This document shows, piece after piece, positions 23,436 through 31,179 of a DNA stretch of 50,889 bases. Positions within the stretch are counted from its first letter, which is position 1. Each line of letters begins with the position of its first letter. Made by a program: the position numbers and the translations under genes. The DNA lies in contig CAMDDZ010000038.1 of NCBI GenBank assembly GCA_945893145.1, positions 1-50,889 of the forward strand. The letters are read 5' to 3'. Source of the DNA: Rhodoplanes serenus (GTDB lineage: Bacteria > Pseudomonadota > Alphaproteobacteria > Rhizobiales > Xanthobacteraceae). Under the pieces are notes generated by a model that worked only from the letters and a program-made list of their open reading frames with translations, made no database searches and was not told the DNA's origin.

Positions 23436-23524
23436 GTCATGGCCGGGCTTGTCCCGGCCATCCACGTCTTTACTGTCTGCTAGCAAAGCAAGACGTGGAT
23501 GCCCGGCACAGGGCCGGGCATGAC
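23436..23524. repeat. Four-stem intergenic palindrome (cloverleaf-like)
   Basis: The element fills most of the gap between the divergent acyl-CoA dehydrogenase and molybdenum hydroxylase genes. The ends gtc (23436-23438) and gac (23522-23524) pair. A first hairpin is atggccggg (23439-23447) with cccggccat (23453-23461). A central stem is ccacgtctt (23462-23470) with aagacgtgg (23490-23498), with a 19-nt loop. A second hairpin is atgcccggc (23499-23507) with gccgggcat (23513-23521). The two outer hairpins differ from each other yet each is perfectly paired. I associate this sequence type with Bradyrhizobiaceae intergenic repeats, from memory. It probably places the promoters close to or inside the repeat. 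Confidence 0.88.
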
Positions 23525-23538
23525 AATTGTGGCAGGAC

Positions 23539-25872
23539 ATGAGCGCGGATTATTCGATCATAGGCCAGCCGCTGAAGCGGGTGGAGGACCGGCCGCTGCT
23601 GCAAGGCCGCGGCCGCTACGTCGACGACCTGCAGTTTCCCGGCACGCTGCACGCAGCTTTCGTGCGCAGCCCGCACGCGCATGCGCTGATCCACGGCATC
23701 GACGTCAAGCCGGCGCTAGAGCTTTCCGGCGTGCATGCGGTGTTCACGCTCGCCGATTTCCTGCCGCTCCTCACGCAAGAACGCCTGCCGCTGCAGTTCG
23801 CCGCGGCCAATCTTCCGCCCAATATCACGCCATTTGTGCTCGCCAAGGACGAGGTGGTGTTCGTCGGCGAAGCGGTGGCGATGGTGATCGCCGACAGCCG
23901 CCGTCGCGCCGAGGACGCGGCGGCTGCGGTCGCGGTCGATTATGAGCCGCTGCCGGCAGCGTCGGATTGCCGTGAGGCGCTGAAGCCCGGCGCGGCGGTG
24001 GCGCATCGCGGCCGTACCAGCAACCTCATGCTGGAGATCAAGCAGTCCTACGGCGACGTCGCCGGCGCATTCGCACGCGCCCCGCATCGTGTGGCCGTGA
24101 ATCTCAAGCAGCACCGCGGCGGCGCCCACTCGATCGAGGGCCGCGGCGCACTCGCGGTCTATGACGTGAACGAGGACCGGCTGACGCTGTGGTCATCGAC
24201 CCAGCTCGCCCACGAGGTGCGCGGCTTCCTGATGAAGCTGCTCAGCCTTGATGAGAACCGCCTCCGCGTGGTGGCGCCGGACGTCGGCGGCGGCTTCGGC
24301 GCCAAGTTCGTGATGTATCCCGAAGAGGTGGCGCTTTCGGCGGCGTCGCTGAAATTGCATCGGCCGGTGAAATGGATCGAAGACCGGCGCGAGCATTTCC
24401 TCAGCGCCATCCAGGAGCGCGACCAGTATTGGGATCTCGACGTCGCGTTCGACGCAGACGGGCGGCTTCTTGCCGTCCGCGGCCGCATGATCCACGATGA
24501 GGGCGCTTACACGCCGCAAGGGATCAATCTGCCGTACAACGCATCGACCGCGCTGCCAGGCCCCTACATGCTGCCGGCCTACGAGATCGCGGTGTCGGTG
24601 GTCGACACCAACAAGGTCGCGACCATGCCGGTGCGCGGCGCCGGCTATCCCGAGGGCGCGTTCGCGATGGAGCGCATCCTTGACGCCATCGCCGGGACGC
24701 TCTCGCTTGACCGCGCCGAGGTGCGCCGGCGCAATCTCGTGCCGGCCGACAAGATTCCCTACGTGACGCCGCTGAAGGCGCGCTCGGGCTCTGCGATTAC
24801 GCTCGACAGCGGCGACTTTCCGAAGTGCCAGCAGATGGTGATGGACGCGATCGGCTATTCCGGTTTCGCCGAACGCCAGGCGAAGGCGCGCGGCGAGGGC
24901 CGCTACCTCGGCATCGGCGTCGGCAACGGCGTGAAGGGCACCGGCCGCGGCCCGTTCGAGTCCGGCACCGTGCGGATCGGCCGCTCGGGCCGCATCTCGG
25001 TCTATACCGGCGCGATGCCGATGGGGCAGGGCATCAAGACGGCGCTGGCGCAAATCTGCGCCGAACAGTTCAACGTGGCGCTCGACGATATCACGGTGAT
25101 GGCCGGCGACACCGCGATCATTCCCTACGGCCAGGGTGGCTTCGCCAGCCGCCAGACCATCACGGCAGGCTCGGCCGTGCATCTCGCAGCCGTCGCGGTG
25201 CGCGAGAAGGCACTCAAGGTCGCGGCGCACCTGCTCGAAGCGAGCCCCGCCGACCTCGAGATGAAGGACGGCACAATCACCGTCGCCGGCACCGACCGCC
25301 GCATTACGTTGCGCGCCGTTGCGGAAGCCGTCTCTGGCGTGCCGGGCTATTCCATGCCGGGCGGTTTCCAGCCCGGCCTGGAAAGCATGGAAAGCTTCCT
25401 GCCATCCGCGTTGACCTACGGCATCGGCTGCCACGCCGTGGAGGTCGAGGTCGACATCGATACCTTCGGCGTGCGCATCCTGCGTTACGTCGTGGTCAAC
25501 GACAGCGGCCGCGTCATCAATCCGATGATCGTCGAGGGCCAGATCGCAGGCGGCGTGGCGCACGCCATCGGCAACGCGCTGCTGGAGTGGATGCGCTACG
25601 ACGAGCAGGCGCAGCCGCTGACCACCAATTTCGCCGACTACCTGCTGCCGGGCTCAACCGACGTGCCGAACATCGAGCTAACGATGGTGGAGTATCCGTC
25701 GCCGCTCAATCCGCTCGGCGTGAAGGGCGTTGGCGAATCCGGCTGCGTGCCGGCCGCCGGCGCCATCGTGTCGGCGATCGAACACGCGCTGTCGCCGTTC
25801 GGCGTAAAAATTTCCGAGTATCCGGTGACGCCGGAACGATTGTTCAAATTGATGGCCGCCCGGCGCGCTTAA
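23539..25872 (+). CDS. Xanthine dehydrogenase/CO dehydrogenase family molybdopterin-binding subunit (first of two)
   Basis: 777 residues of the molybdenum hydroxylase large-subunit family. The N-terminal a/b-hammerhead domain begins GQPLKRVEDRPLLQGRGRYV. The cofactor-binding domain has APDVGGGFGAKF, VRGAGYPEGAFAMERILD, GAMPMGQGIKTALAQ and the late GVKGVGESG, whose Glu matches the catalytic base. These enzymes hydroxylate heterocycles, aldehydes or related carbons using molybdopterin cytosine dinucleotide. The ATG at 23539 is used. No small [2Fe-2S] or FAD subunit is encoded next to it. A second large subunit follows after 64 bp. The substrate is unknown. Confidence 0.9.
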   Translation: MSADYSIIGQPLKRVEDRPLLQGRGRYVDDLQFPGTLHAAFVRSPHAHALIHGIDVKPALELSGVHAVFTLADFLPLLTQERLPLQFAAANLPPNITPFVLAKDEVVFVGEAVAMVIADSRRRAEDAAAAVAVDYEPLPAASDCREALKPGAAVAHRGRTSNLMLEIKQSYGDVAGAFARAPHRVAVNLKQHRGGAHSIEGRGALAVYDVNEDRLTLWSSTQLAHEVRGFLMKLLSLDENRLRVVAPDVGGGFGAKFVMYPEEVALSAASLKLHRPVKWIEDRREHFLSAIQERDQYWDLDVAFDADGRLLAVRGRMIHDEGAYTPQGINLPYNASTALPGPYMLPAYEIAVSVVDTNKVATMPVRGAGYPEGAFAMERILDAIAGTLSLDRAEVRRRNLVPADKIPYVTPLKARSGSAITLDSGDFPKCQQMVMDAIGYSGFAERQAKARGEGRYLGIGVGNGVKGTGRGPFESGTVRIGRSGRISVYTGAMPMGQGIKTALAQICAEQFNVALDDITVMAGDTAIIPYGQGGFASRQTITAGSAVHLAAVAVREKALKVAAHLLEASPADLEMKDGTITVAGTDRRITLRAVAEAVSGVPGYSMPGGFQPGLESMESFLPSALTYGIGCHAVEVEVDIDTFGVRILRYVVVNDSGRVINPMIVEGQIAGGVAHAIGNALLEWMRYDEQAQPLTTNFADYLLPGSTDVPNIELTMVEYPSPLNPLGVKGVGESGCVPAAGAIVSAIEHALSPFGVKISEYPVTPERLFKLMAARRA

Positions 25873-25936
25873 GCCCCTTAAGAGGAGCGCGGAGCGAGCT
25901 TGCGCCACGCAACGAAAATCGCCACGCTCCCGCGCC

Positions 25937-28213
25937 ATGCGAACCGTCAATTCCTTTATCGGTAGCCCGGTCGAACGGCTCGAAGACCTGCGTTTCCTGC
26001 GCGGCCGCGGGCAATTCGTCGATGACGTGCCGAGCCCGAATGCGCTGCACGCGGTGATCCTGCGCAGCTCGGTTGCGCATGGCCGCATCCGCGCGATCGA
26101 CACGGCGGCCGCCTTGCAGCGCCCCGGCGTGCGCGCTGTCATCACGGCGGCCGACATCGGCGAAGTTCCTGTCATCACCATGCGGCAGGAGCTGATCGAC
26201 GAATTCAAGCCGTACCAGCAGCCTGTCATCGCCGATGGCAAGGTGCGCTATGTCGGCGAACCTATCGCGCTCATCGTCGCGCGGACACAGGGACAGGCCG
26301 AGGATGCGCTCGAGCACATCGTGCTCGACATCGAGCAGCTTGCGCCGGTCGCCGATCGCGCCGCCTCGCGCGCGAATCAAAGTGTGCTGTTCGAGATGAC
26401 CGGCCGCAATCACGTCATCACCCTGTCGGCGATCAAGGGCGATGCCGCGGCGGCGTTCAAGGACGCGCCTTACACCCGGCGCGAGCACTTCTTCGTGCAG
26501 CGCTTCAGCGCGGTGACCATGGAGACGCGGGGCCTGCTCGCCGAATGGGACGAAGCGAAGCAGCACCTCACTGTTACCGGCATGACCAAGGTGGTGTTCC
26601 ACAATCGCGCGATCCTGGCGAAGCAAATGGGATTGCCCGAGGAACAGATCACTATGATCGAGGCCGACGTCGGCGGCGGCTTCGGCGTGCGCGGCGAGTT
26701 CTATCCGGAAGATTTCCTGATTCCATTCGCGGCGAAGCGGCTCAGCGCGCCGGTGAAATGGGTCGAGGATCGCCGTGAGAACCTGATTGCCTCGAACCAC
26801 GCCCGCGACGCCGAATGCGAGCTCGAGATCGCCTGCGATCGCGACGGCGCCATTCGCGGGTTGCGCGGCAAAGGCGCGGTCGATCTCGGCGCCTATCTGC
26901 GCACCAACGGCGCGACCGCGGCGCGTAATTCAGCCCAGGTGCTGACCGGGCCCTATCGCATCGCGAACCTCCACTATGAGGTCGATCTGCTGATGACCAA
27001 CAAGACGCCGTCCGGCACCTATCGCGGACCGGGCCGCTTCGAGGCGGATTTCTTCCGCGAGCGGCTGTTCGACATGGCGGCGAAAGATCTCGGCATCGAC
27101 CGCGTCGCGTTCCGCCGCAAGAACCTGATTGCCGAGCACGAGATGCCGTGGGAGCTGCCGACCGTGCAGCCGCTCGACCAAGGCACGCAGACCGACACCG
27201 GCGATTATCAGGTGACGCTCGATCACTGCCTGCACGATTTCGGCTGGACCGAGAAGGAGAAGCTGCAGGGCCAGCTGATCGACGGCCGGTATCACGGCAT
27301 CGCGGTCGGCTGCTATCTCGAAGGCGGCGGCTCCGGCCCGCGCGAGAACGTCCGCATGGTGCTGGAGACTGACGGCACGGTGTCGCTCTACACCGGCTCG
27401 TCGTCGGTCGGGCAGGGCGTCGAGACCGTGATGGCGCAGATCGCGGCCGACGCGCTCGACATGCCGATGAGCCGCATCAACCGCGTGCAGCACGGCTCGA
27501 CAATTTATTTAAAGCAGGGCTACGGCTCCTATTCGTCGCGCTCCATCGTGATGGGCGGCTCGGCGATCGTGCAGGCGGCTGGCTTTTTGAAGGACGCGAT
27601 CCGCACCGCGGCGGCGAAGCGTTTGCAATGTGAAGCGGCTGACATTGCGATCGACAGCGACAATGCGGTCGGTCCGAATCGCGCTTCGGTGCCGCTCGCT
27701 TCACTTGCGGCCGACGGCATTGCGTCGGAAGGCACCTATTCCAGCAAGCATCGCACCTACAGCTATGGCGCGCACGCCGCCCACGTTGCGGTCGATCCTG
27801 GCACCGGTCATGTCGCGCTGATCGACTACATGGCGACCGAGGATGTTGGCCGCATCATCAATCCGCTCACGTTGCACGGCCAGACCGTCGGCGCCATCGT
27901 GCAGGGCCTCGGCGGCGCGCTGCTCGAAGACCTCGCTTACGATTCGGAAGGTCAGTTCCTCGCCGGCTCGCTGGCCGACTATCTGCTGCCAACCGCGAGC
28001 GACTTCCCGGTGATCCGGGCCCATGCGCTGGAGGAGAAGCCCGCGCCGCACAATCCGCTCGGCGCCAAGGGCGCAGGCGAGGGCGGCATCATTCCGGTCG
28101 GCGGCGTGATTGCGAACGCGGTCGCCAATGCGCTGGCGTCGTTTGCCGCCAAACCGAACGTGCTGCCACTCACGCCGCCGCGGGTGTGGGCGCTGGTGCA
28201 GGGCGGGCGCTAA
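25937..28213 (+). CDS. Xanthine dehydrogenase/CO dehydrogenase family molybdopterin-binding subunit (second of two)
   Basis: 758 residues of the same family as the preceding gene and clearly a diverged paralogue: GSPVERLEDLRFLRGRGQFV, then EADVGGGFGVRG, TYRGPGRFEADFFRERL, SSSVGQGVETVMAQ and GAKGAGEGG with the catalytic Glu. The active-site loop TYRGPGR resembles form II CoxL-like enzymes rather than true CO dehydrogenase, which has a Cys in this loop. The gene follows the first subunit in the same direction and its end overlaps the convergent CoA ligase stop by 4 bases (CTAA serves both). CoxS- and CoxM-like subunits are absent. Confidence 0.9.
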   Translation: MRTVNSFIGSPVERLEDLRFLRGRGQFVDDVPSPNALHAVILRSSVAHGRIRAIDTAAALQRPGVRAVITAADIGEVPVITMRQELIDEFKPYQQPVIADGKVRYVGEPIALIVARTQGQAEDALEHIVLDIEQLAPVADRAASRANQSVLFEMTGRNHVITLSAIKGDAAAAFKDAPYTRREHFFVQRFSAVTMETRGLLAEWDEAKQHLTVTGMTKVVFHNRAILAKQMGLPEEQITMIEADVGGGFGVRGEFYPEDFLIPFAAKRLSAPVKWVEDRRENLIASNHARDAECELEIACDRDGAIRGLRGKGAVDLGAYLRTNGATAARNSAQVLTGPYRIANLHYEVDLLMTNKTPSGTYRGPGRFEADFFRERLFDMAAKDLGIDRVAFRRKNLIAEHEMPWELPTVQPLDQGTQTDTGDYQVTLDHCLHDFGWTEKEKLQGQLIDGRYHGIAVGCYLEGGGSGPRENVRMVLETDGTVSLYTGSSSVGQGVETVMAQIAADALDMPMSRINRVQHGSTIYLKQGYGSYSSRSIVMGGSAIVQAAGFLKDAIRTAAAKRLQCEAADIAIDSDNAVGPNRASVPLASLAADGIASEGTYSSKHRTYSYGAHAAHVAVDPGTGHVALIDYMATEDVGRIINPLTLHGQTVGAIVQGLGGALLEDLAYDSEGQFLAGSLADYLLPTASDFPVIRAHALEEKPAPHNPLGAKGAGEGGIIPVGGVIANAVANALASFAAKPNVLPLTPPRVWALVQGGR

Positions 28214-29874
28214 GCCGTCGCGCGCTTGCTGTCAAAGCGCACCGGCTGCGGCGTGACACGGCCTTGCGCGATCCAATCGACGATGTCGCGCTTCTTCAGC
28301 TTGCCGTTCGGCGTCAGCGGGATTTCGTCGAGCGCGAGGAAATACTCCGGCATGTCGTAGCGCGAGAGGCCGGCGGCATCGAGATGCGACAGCAGCGCCT
28401 CGGGCTCGACTTGCTGGCCGGCGCGGAACATCACCGCGAGGCAAACCTTCTCGCCCAAGCGCGGATCCTTGACCGGCACCGCGGCGACGCGCTGCACGCT
28501 GGCGTGGCGGCTCGCCAATTCCTCGACGCGGGCCGGGTGGATGTTGTGGCCGCCGCGGATGATGACGTCCTTCTGGCGGCCGGTGATGCGCAGATAGCCT
28601 TTAGGGTCGAGCGAGCCGAGATCGCCGGTCATGAACCAGCCGCTTTTGTTGAAAGCGTCTTCGGTCGCGGTCTGGTCGTCGAAATAGCCGAGCATCAGGC
28701 TCGTGCCGCGTCCTCCGATGTGGCCGATCTCGCCGGAGGCGGCCTCGATATCGGGATCGTCGGTACGGAAAATTTTAAGCTCATAACCCGGGCAGGCGCG
28801 GCCCGAGGTTTCGACGATCAACTTCGGGTCGTCGTTGGGCAGCGTATATTGGTGCGAGCAGGTTTCTGTCATGCCGTAGCCGCTCTGCGGCACGATGCCT
28901 TGCGCGATCAGCCCGGCCACCACTTCGCTCGGCGCAGCCGAGCCGGAAATACGGAAGCCCTTGAGCCGGCCGAGGCCCTTCATGCCGCGCGTCCGCATCT
29001 CGGCGAGCAGATCGACGGCGTGCGTTGGCACGCCGACCAGGAAGCTCGTACCGGTTTCCAGGATGCGGTCGGCGAGGCTCGCGCCCCGCGGCAGGTCGTT
29101 CAGCACAAGCTCGGCGCCAACCGCGAGCACCATCACTTGCGCGCCGAAGCCGAGGTTATGGCTCAGCGGCGAGAGCGTGGTGATGACGGACTTCTCGTCG
29201 ATGCTCCAGTCCTTGGCGAGTTGGCGCGCGTTGGCGAGTAGCGTGTTGTCGGAGTGCATCACGCCTTTGGGCTTGCCGGTCGTGCCCGACGTGAAGGCGA
29301 GATAGACCACCTGGTTGGGGTCTTGCTTGGGTGGCGCGGCGCCGGAGCTCACCGGTGCGACGCCAGGAAACGGCTGCGTGTCCTTCCCGGCAAGCGGATC
29401 GAGTCGATAGACGTGACGCAGCGTCGACACCTCCGCGACAGCGGCCGCCAGATCGCGCTTGTCCGTATCGGCACCGTAGCCGTTTTGCACGATGAGGGCT
29501 GCGGCGCGCATGCGCTGCATCAGCTCGACGATCTCGCCGACGGTGTGGTCGCGATGCAGCGACGGGCAGCAGATATAGCCGTTGCGCGAACAGGCCAGCA
29601 GCGCCACCACGCCTTCGATCCGGCTCGGCAGCCACACCGCGACGCGCTGGCCGTAAGCCACGCCACGGCCGGCCAGATCGGCCGCGAGCGCGTCGGCGGC
29701 CTCGATCAGCGCCCGGTAGCTGATGCGCCGGTGGCGGTCGCGCACCGCAAAGGCGTCCGGCGCGCGCCGCGCGTGCCATTGCGCCTGCATGTAAATCGTC
29801 TCGCCGCGCCAGAAGCCCGCGGCTTCATATTGCGCGATCAGCTCGGCCGAAATCCGGGTCAGGATGGTGTTCAT
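28210..29874 (-). CDS. AMP-binding acyl-CoA synthetase (cyclohexanecarboxylate-CoA ligase-like)
   Basis: 554 residues of the ANL adenylate-forming family. Core motifs are FTSGTTGKPKG at 194-204, SGYGMTETC near 335, GWFMTGDLGSLD, the hinge GRQKDVIIRGGHNIHP, and the C-terminal catalytic lysine in TPNGKLKKRD. It activates a carboxylic acid with ATP and couples it to CoA. From overall pattern it is closest to cyclohexanecarboxylate/medium-chain acid ligases, but the substrate is not certain. It is a single gene convergent with the molybdenum hydroxylase. It could feed the acyl-CoA dehydrogenase at 22247. Confidence 0.92.
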   Translation of the reverse strand: MNTILTRISAELIAQYEAAGFWRGETIYMQAQWHARRAPDAFAVRDRHRRISYRALIEAADALAADLAGRGVAYGQRVAVWLPSRIEGVVALLACSRNGYICCPSLHRDHTVGEIVELMQRMRAAALIVQNGYGADTDKRDLAAAVAEVSTLRHVYRLDPLAGKDTQPFPGVAPVSSGAAPPKQDPNQVVYLAFTSGTTGKPKGVMHSDNTLLANARQLAKDWSIDEKSVITTLSPLSHNLGFGAQVMVLAVGAELVLNDLPRGASLADRILETGTSFLVGVPTHAVDLLAEMRTRGMKGLGRLKGFRISGSAAPSEVVAGLIAQGIVPQSGYGMTETCSHQYTLPNDDPKLIVETSGRACPGYELKIFRTDDPDIEAASGEIGHIGGRGTSLMLGYFDDQTATEDAFNKSGWFMTGDLGSLDPKGYLRITGRQKDVIIRGGHNIHPARVEELASRHASVQRVAAVPVKDPRLGEKVCLAVMFRAGQQVEPEALLSHLDAAGLSRYDMPEYFLALDEIPLTPNGKLKKRDIVDWIAQGRVTPQPVRFDSKRATA

Positions 29875-29966
29875 CGGCGCATCGTCGGCGGCGGGATCAT
29901 GCCGTGATGATCGGCCGCGCGGCCGGCTAATTCAACGATTTGATGGAAGCAGATCGTACGAAGCGC

Positions 29967-30173
29967 TTATTTTTTTCGTTCGTCGTGGCTGTTGGAATTG
30001 CCGTTCCGCGACATCATCTGCGGCTCAATCAGCACCTGTTCCGCGGCCTCATCCGCTTTGGCGCTGAGGTCGGCCGCCATGAGCCGGAGCCGCTCGGCCG
30101 CTGCGAGATCGAAACACGCGCGCGCGATCCGCAGACAGATTTCGGCTTGGCGGCGCAAATAGTCGGGATTCAT
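29967..30173 (-). CDS. Small conserved hypothetical protein
   Basis: 68 residues from the ATG at 30173 (a TTG at 30230 would add 19 residues). The sequence MNPDYLRRQAEICLRIARAC followed by AAAERLRLMAADLSAKADEA is helical and Leu/Arg/Ala-rich, with a polar Lys-rich end. From memory, short proteins of this kind recur in Bradyrhizobium-like genomes with no assigned role. It lies between the CoA ligase and the imuA promoter region, on the opposite strand to imuA. No membrane segment or signal peptide is seen. Confidence 0.65.
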   Translation of the reverse strand: MNPDYLRRQAEICLRIARACFDLAAAERLRLMAADLSAKADEAAEQVLIEPQMMSRNGNSNSHDERKK

Positions 30174-30367
30174 GGCTTCGCCCCACAGCGGGTTTCTTGG
30201 GGTGGTCTTCTGGTGATCCTCTTGTGTCAAAATTTAAATTCAGATCGGCGGCTGCGGTTCCGGCCTGGGATGCGCTTTTTCGATGCTGTGTCTTTTTTCG
30301 AAAGCCATTGCGACAAAAGGAAATTTTCCTTTTGCTTGACTCAAGTCCGGGCATCGGGAATCTAATA

Positions 30368-30382
30368 GAACAAAACAGGAAC
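30368..30382. promoter_or_regulatory. LexA (SOS) box upstream of imuA
   Basis: GAAC at 30368-30371 and GAAC at 30379-30382 are separated by exactly 7 bases, the GAAC-N7-GAAC operator of alphaproteobacterial LexA. It lies 18 bases upstream of the imuA ATG. A possible -35 TTGACT (30336-30341) and a weak -10 near 30360-30366 sit just upstream, so bound LexA would cover the start of transcription. This agrees with known SOS control of imuA-imuB-dnaE2. Confidence 0.85.
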
Positions 30383-30399
30383 ATTCCTTGAGGGACCCC

Positions 30400-31179
30400 A
30401 TGGGCTCGCTTTCGCCCAGGCTGCAGCATCTTCGGCGCACGCTGGCGGAGATTGACCCGAATCTCGGGCCGCAATTTTGCGAGCAGGCGCGCGGCGTGAG
30501 GCTTGGGGTCGGAGCGATCGACGCCGCGCTTGGCGGCGGGCTTGCCTGCGGGGCACTCCACGAGCTTGCGCCCGTGGCTCCGATCCATCTCGCCGCCATG
30601 ACCGGCTTTGCAGTGGGTCTTGCGGCTCGCTCGAGTGGAACCAGCGGGACAGTGCTTTGGATCGTGACCGATTTCGCCGCCGGCGAGGGCGGCGGACCTT
30701 ATGGCCCGGGCCTCGATTTGTTCGGCCTCGCGGCTGAGCGCCTCGTGATGCTGCGGGTGCCGCGCGCAGTCGATGTGCTTTGGGCCATGGAGGAGGCGCT
30801 GCGCTGCCGCGCGCTCACCGGCGTCATCGCGGAACTTGCCGAGGATGTGGCGGACCTCACCGCGGCGCGGCGTCTGACGCTCGCCGCCCGCGAGGGTGCG
30901 GGATTTGGCCTGTTGCTGCGCCATCGCGCGAGCGCTGCCCCGAGCGCGGCCGCGACCCGCTGGCGTGTGTCCGCAAGCTTGAGCGAGCCCGACGGGTTCG
31001 GTGGGCTGGGCCGCACGCGCTTCGAATTGGCCCTTGTCAAAAACCGGCGTGGCCCTTGCGGCCGCTGGATCATCGAGTGGGATCATCATGAGTGCATCTT
31101 CCGCGCGCCGCTATCTGTCGCTGTGGCTCAGACGGCTTTCGACCGACCGGATCGAGCGCCAGCCGTCCGTACCGGCTGA
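30400..31179 (+). CDS. imuA: ImuA, RecA-like accessory protein of inducible mutagenesis
   Basis: 259 residues from the ATG at 30400, preceded by GAGGGA. The sequence is typical of ImuA in alphaproteobacteria: LGVGAIDAALGGGLACGALH, VLWIVTDFAAGEGG, AVDVLWAMEEALRCRALTGV and a basic RRLTLAAREGAGFGLLLRHR. It is distantly RecA/SulA-like and works with ImuB and DnaE2 in error-prone translesion synthesis. An SOS box sits directly upstream. Its reading frame overlaps the start of imuB by 92 bp, longer than a usual coupling overlap; the last 30 or so residues may be a run-on. Confidence 0.9.
   Translation: MGSLSPRLQHLRRTLAEIDPNLGPQFCEQARGVRLGVGAIDAALGGGLACGALHELAPVAPIHLAAMTGFAVGLAARSSGTSGTVLWIVTDFAAGEGGGPYGPGLDLFGLAAERLVMLRVPRAVDVLWAMEEALRCRALTGVIAELAEDVADLTAARRLTLAAREGAGFGLLLRHRASAAPSAAATRWRVSASLSEPDGFGGLGRTRFELALVKNRRGPCGRWIIEWDHHECIFRAPLSVAVAQTAFDRPDRAPAVRTG

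Noticed and set aside
23436..23524. tRNA gene suggested by the cloverleaf-like fold
   Set aside because: There is no T-loop, anticodon arm or acceptor stem of the right length; the stems are those of an intergenic repeat.
24193..25563. 456-codon open frame on the - strand
   Set aside because: It is antisense to the first molybdenum hydroxylase gene and has shadow-frame composition.
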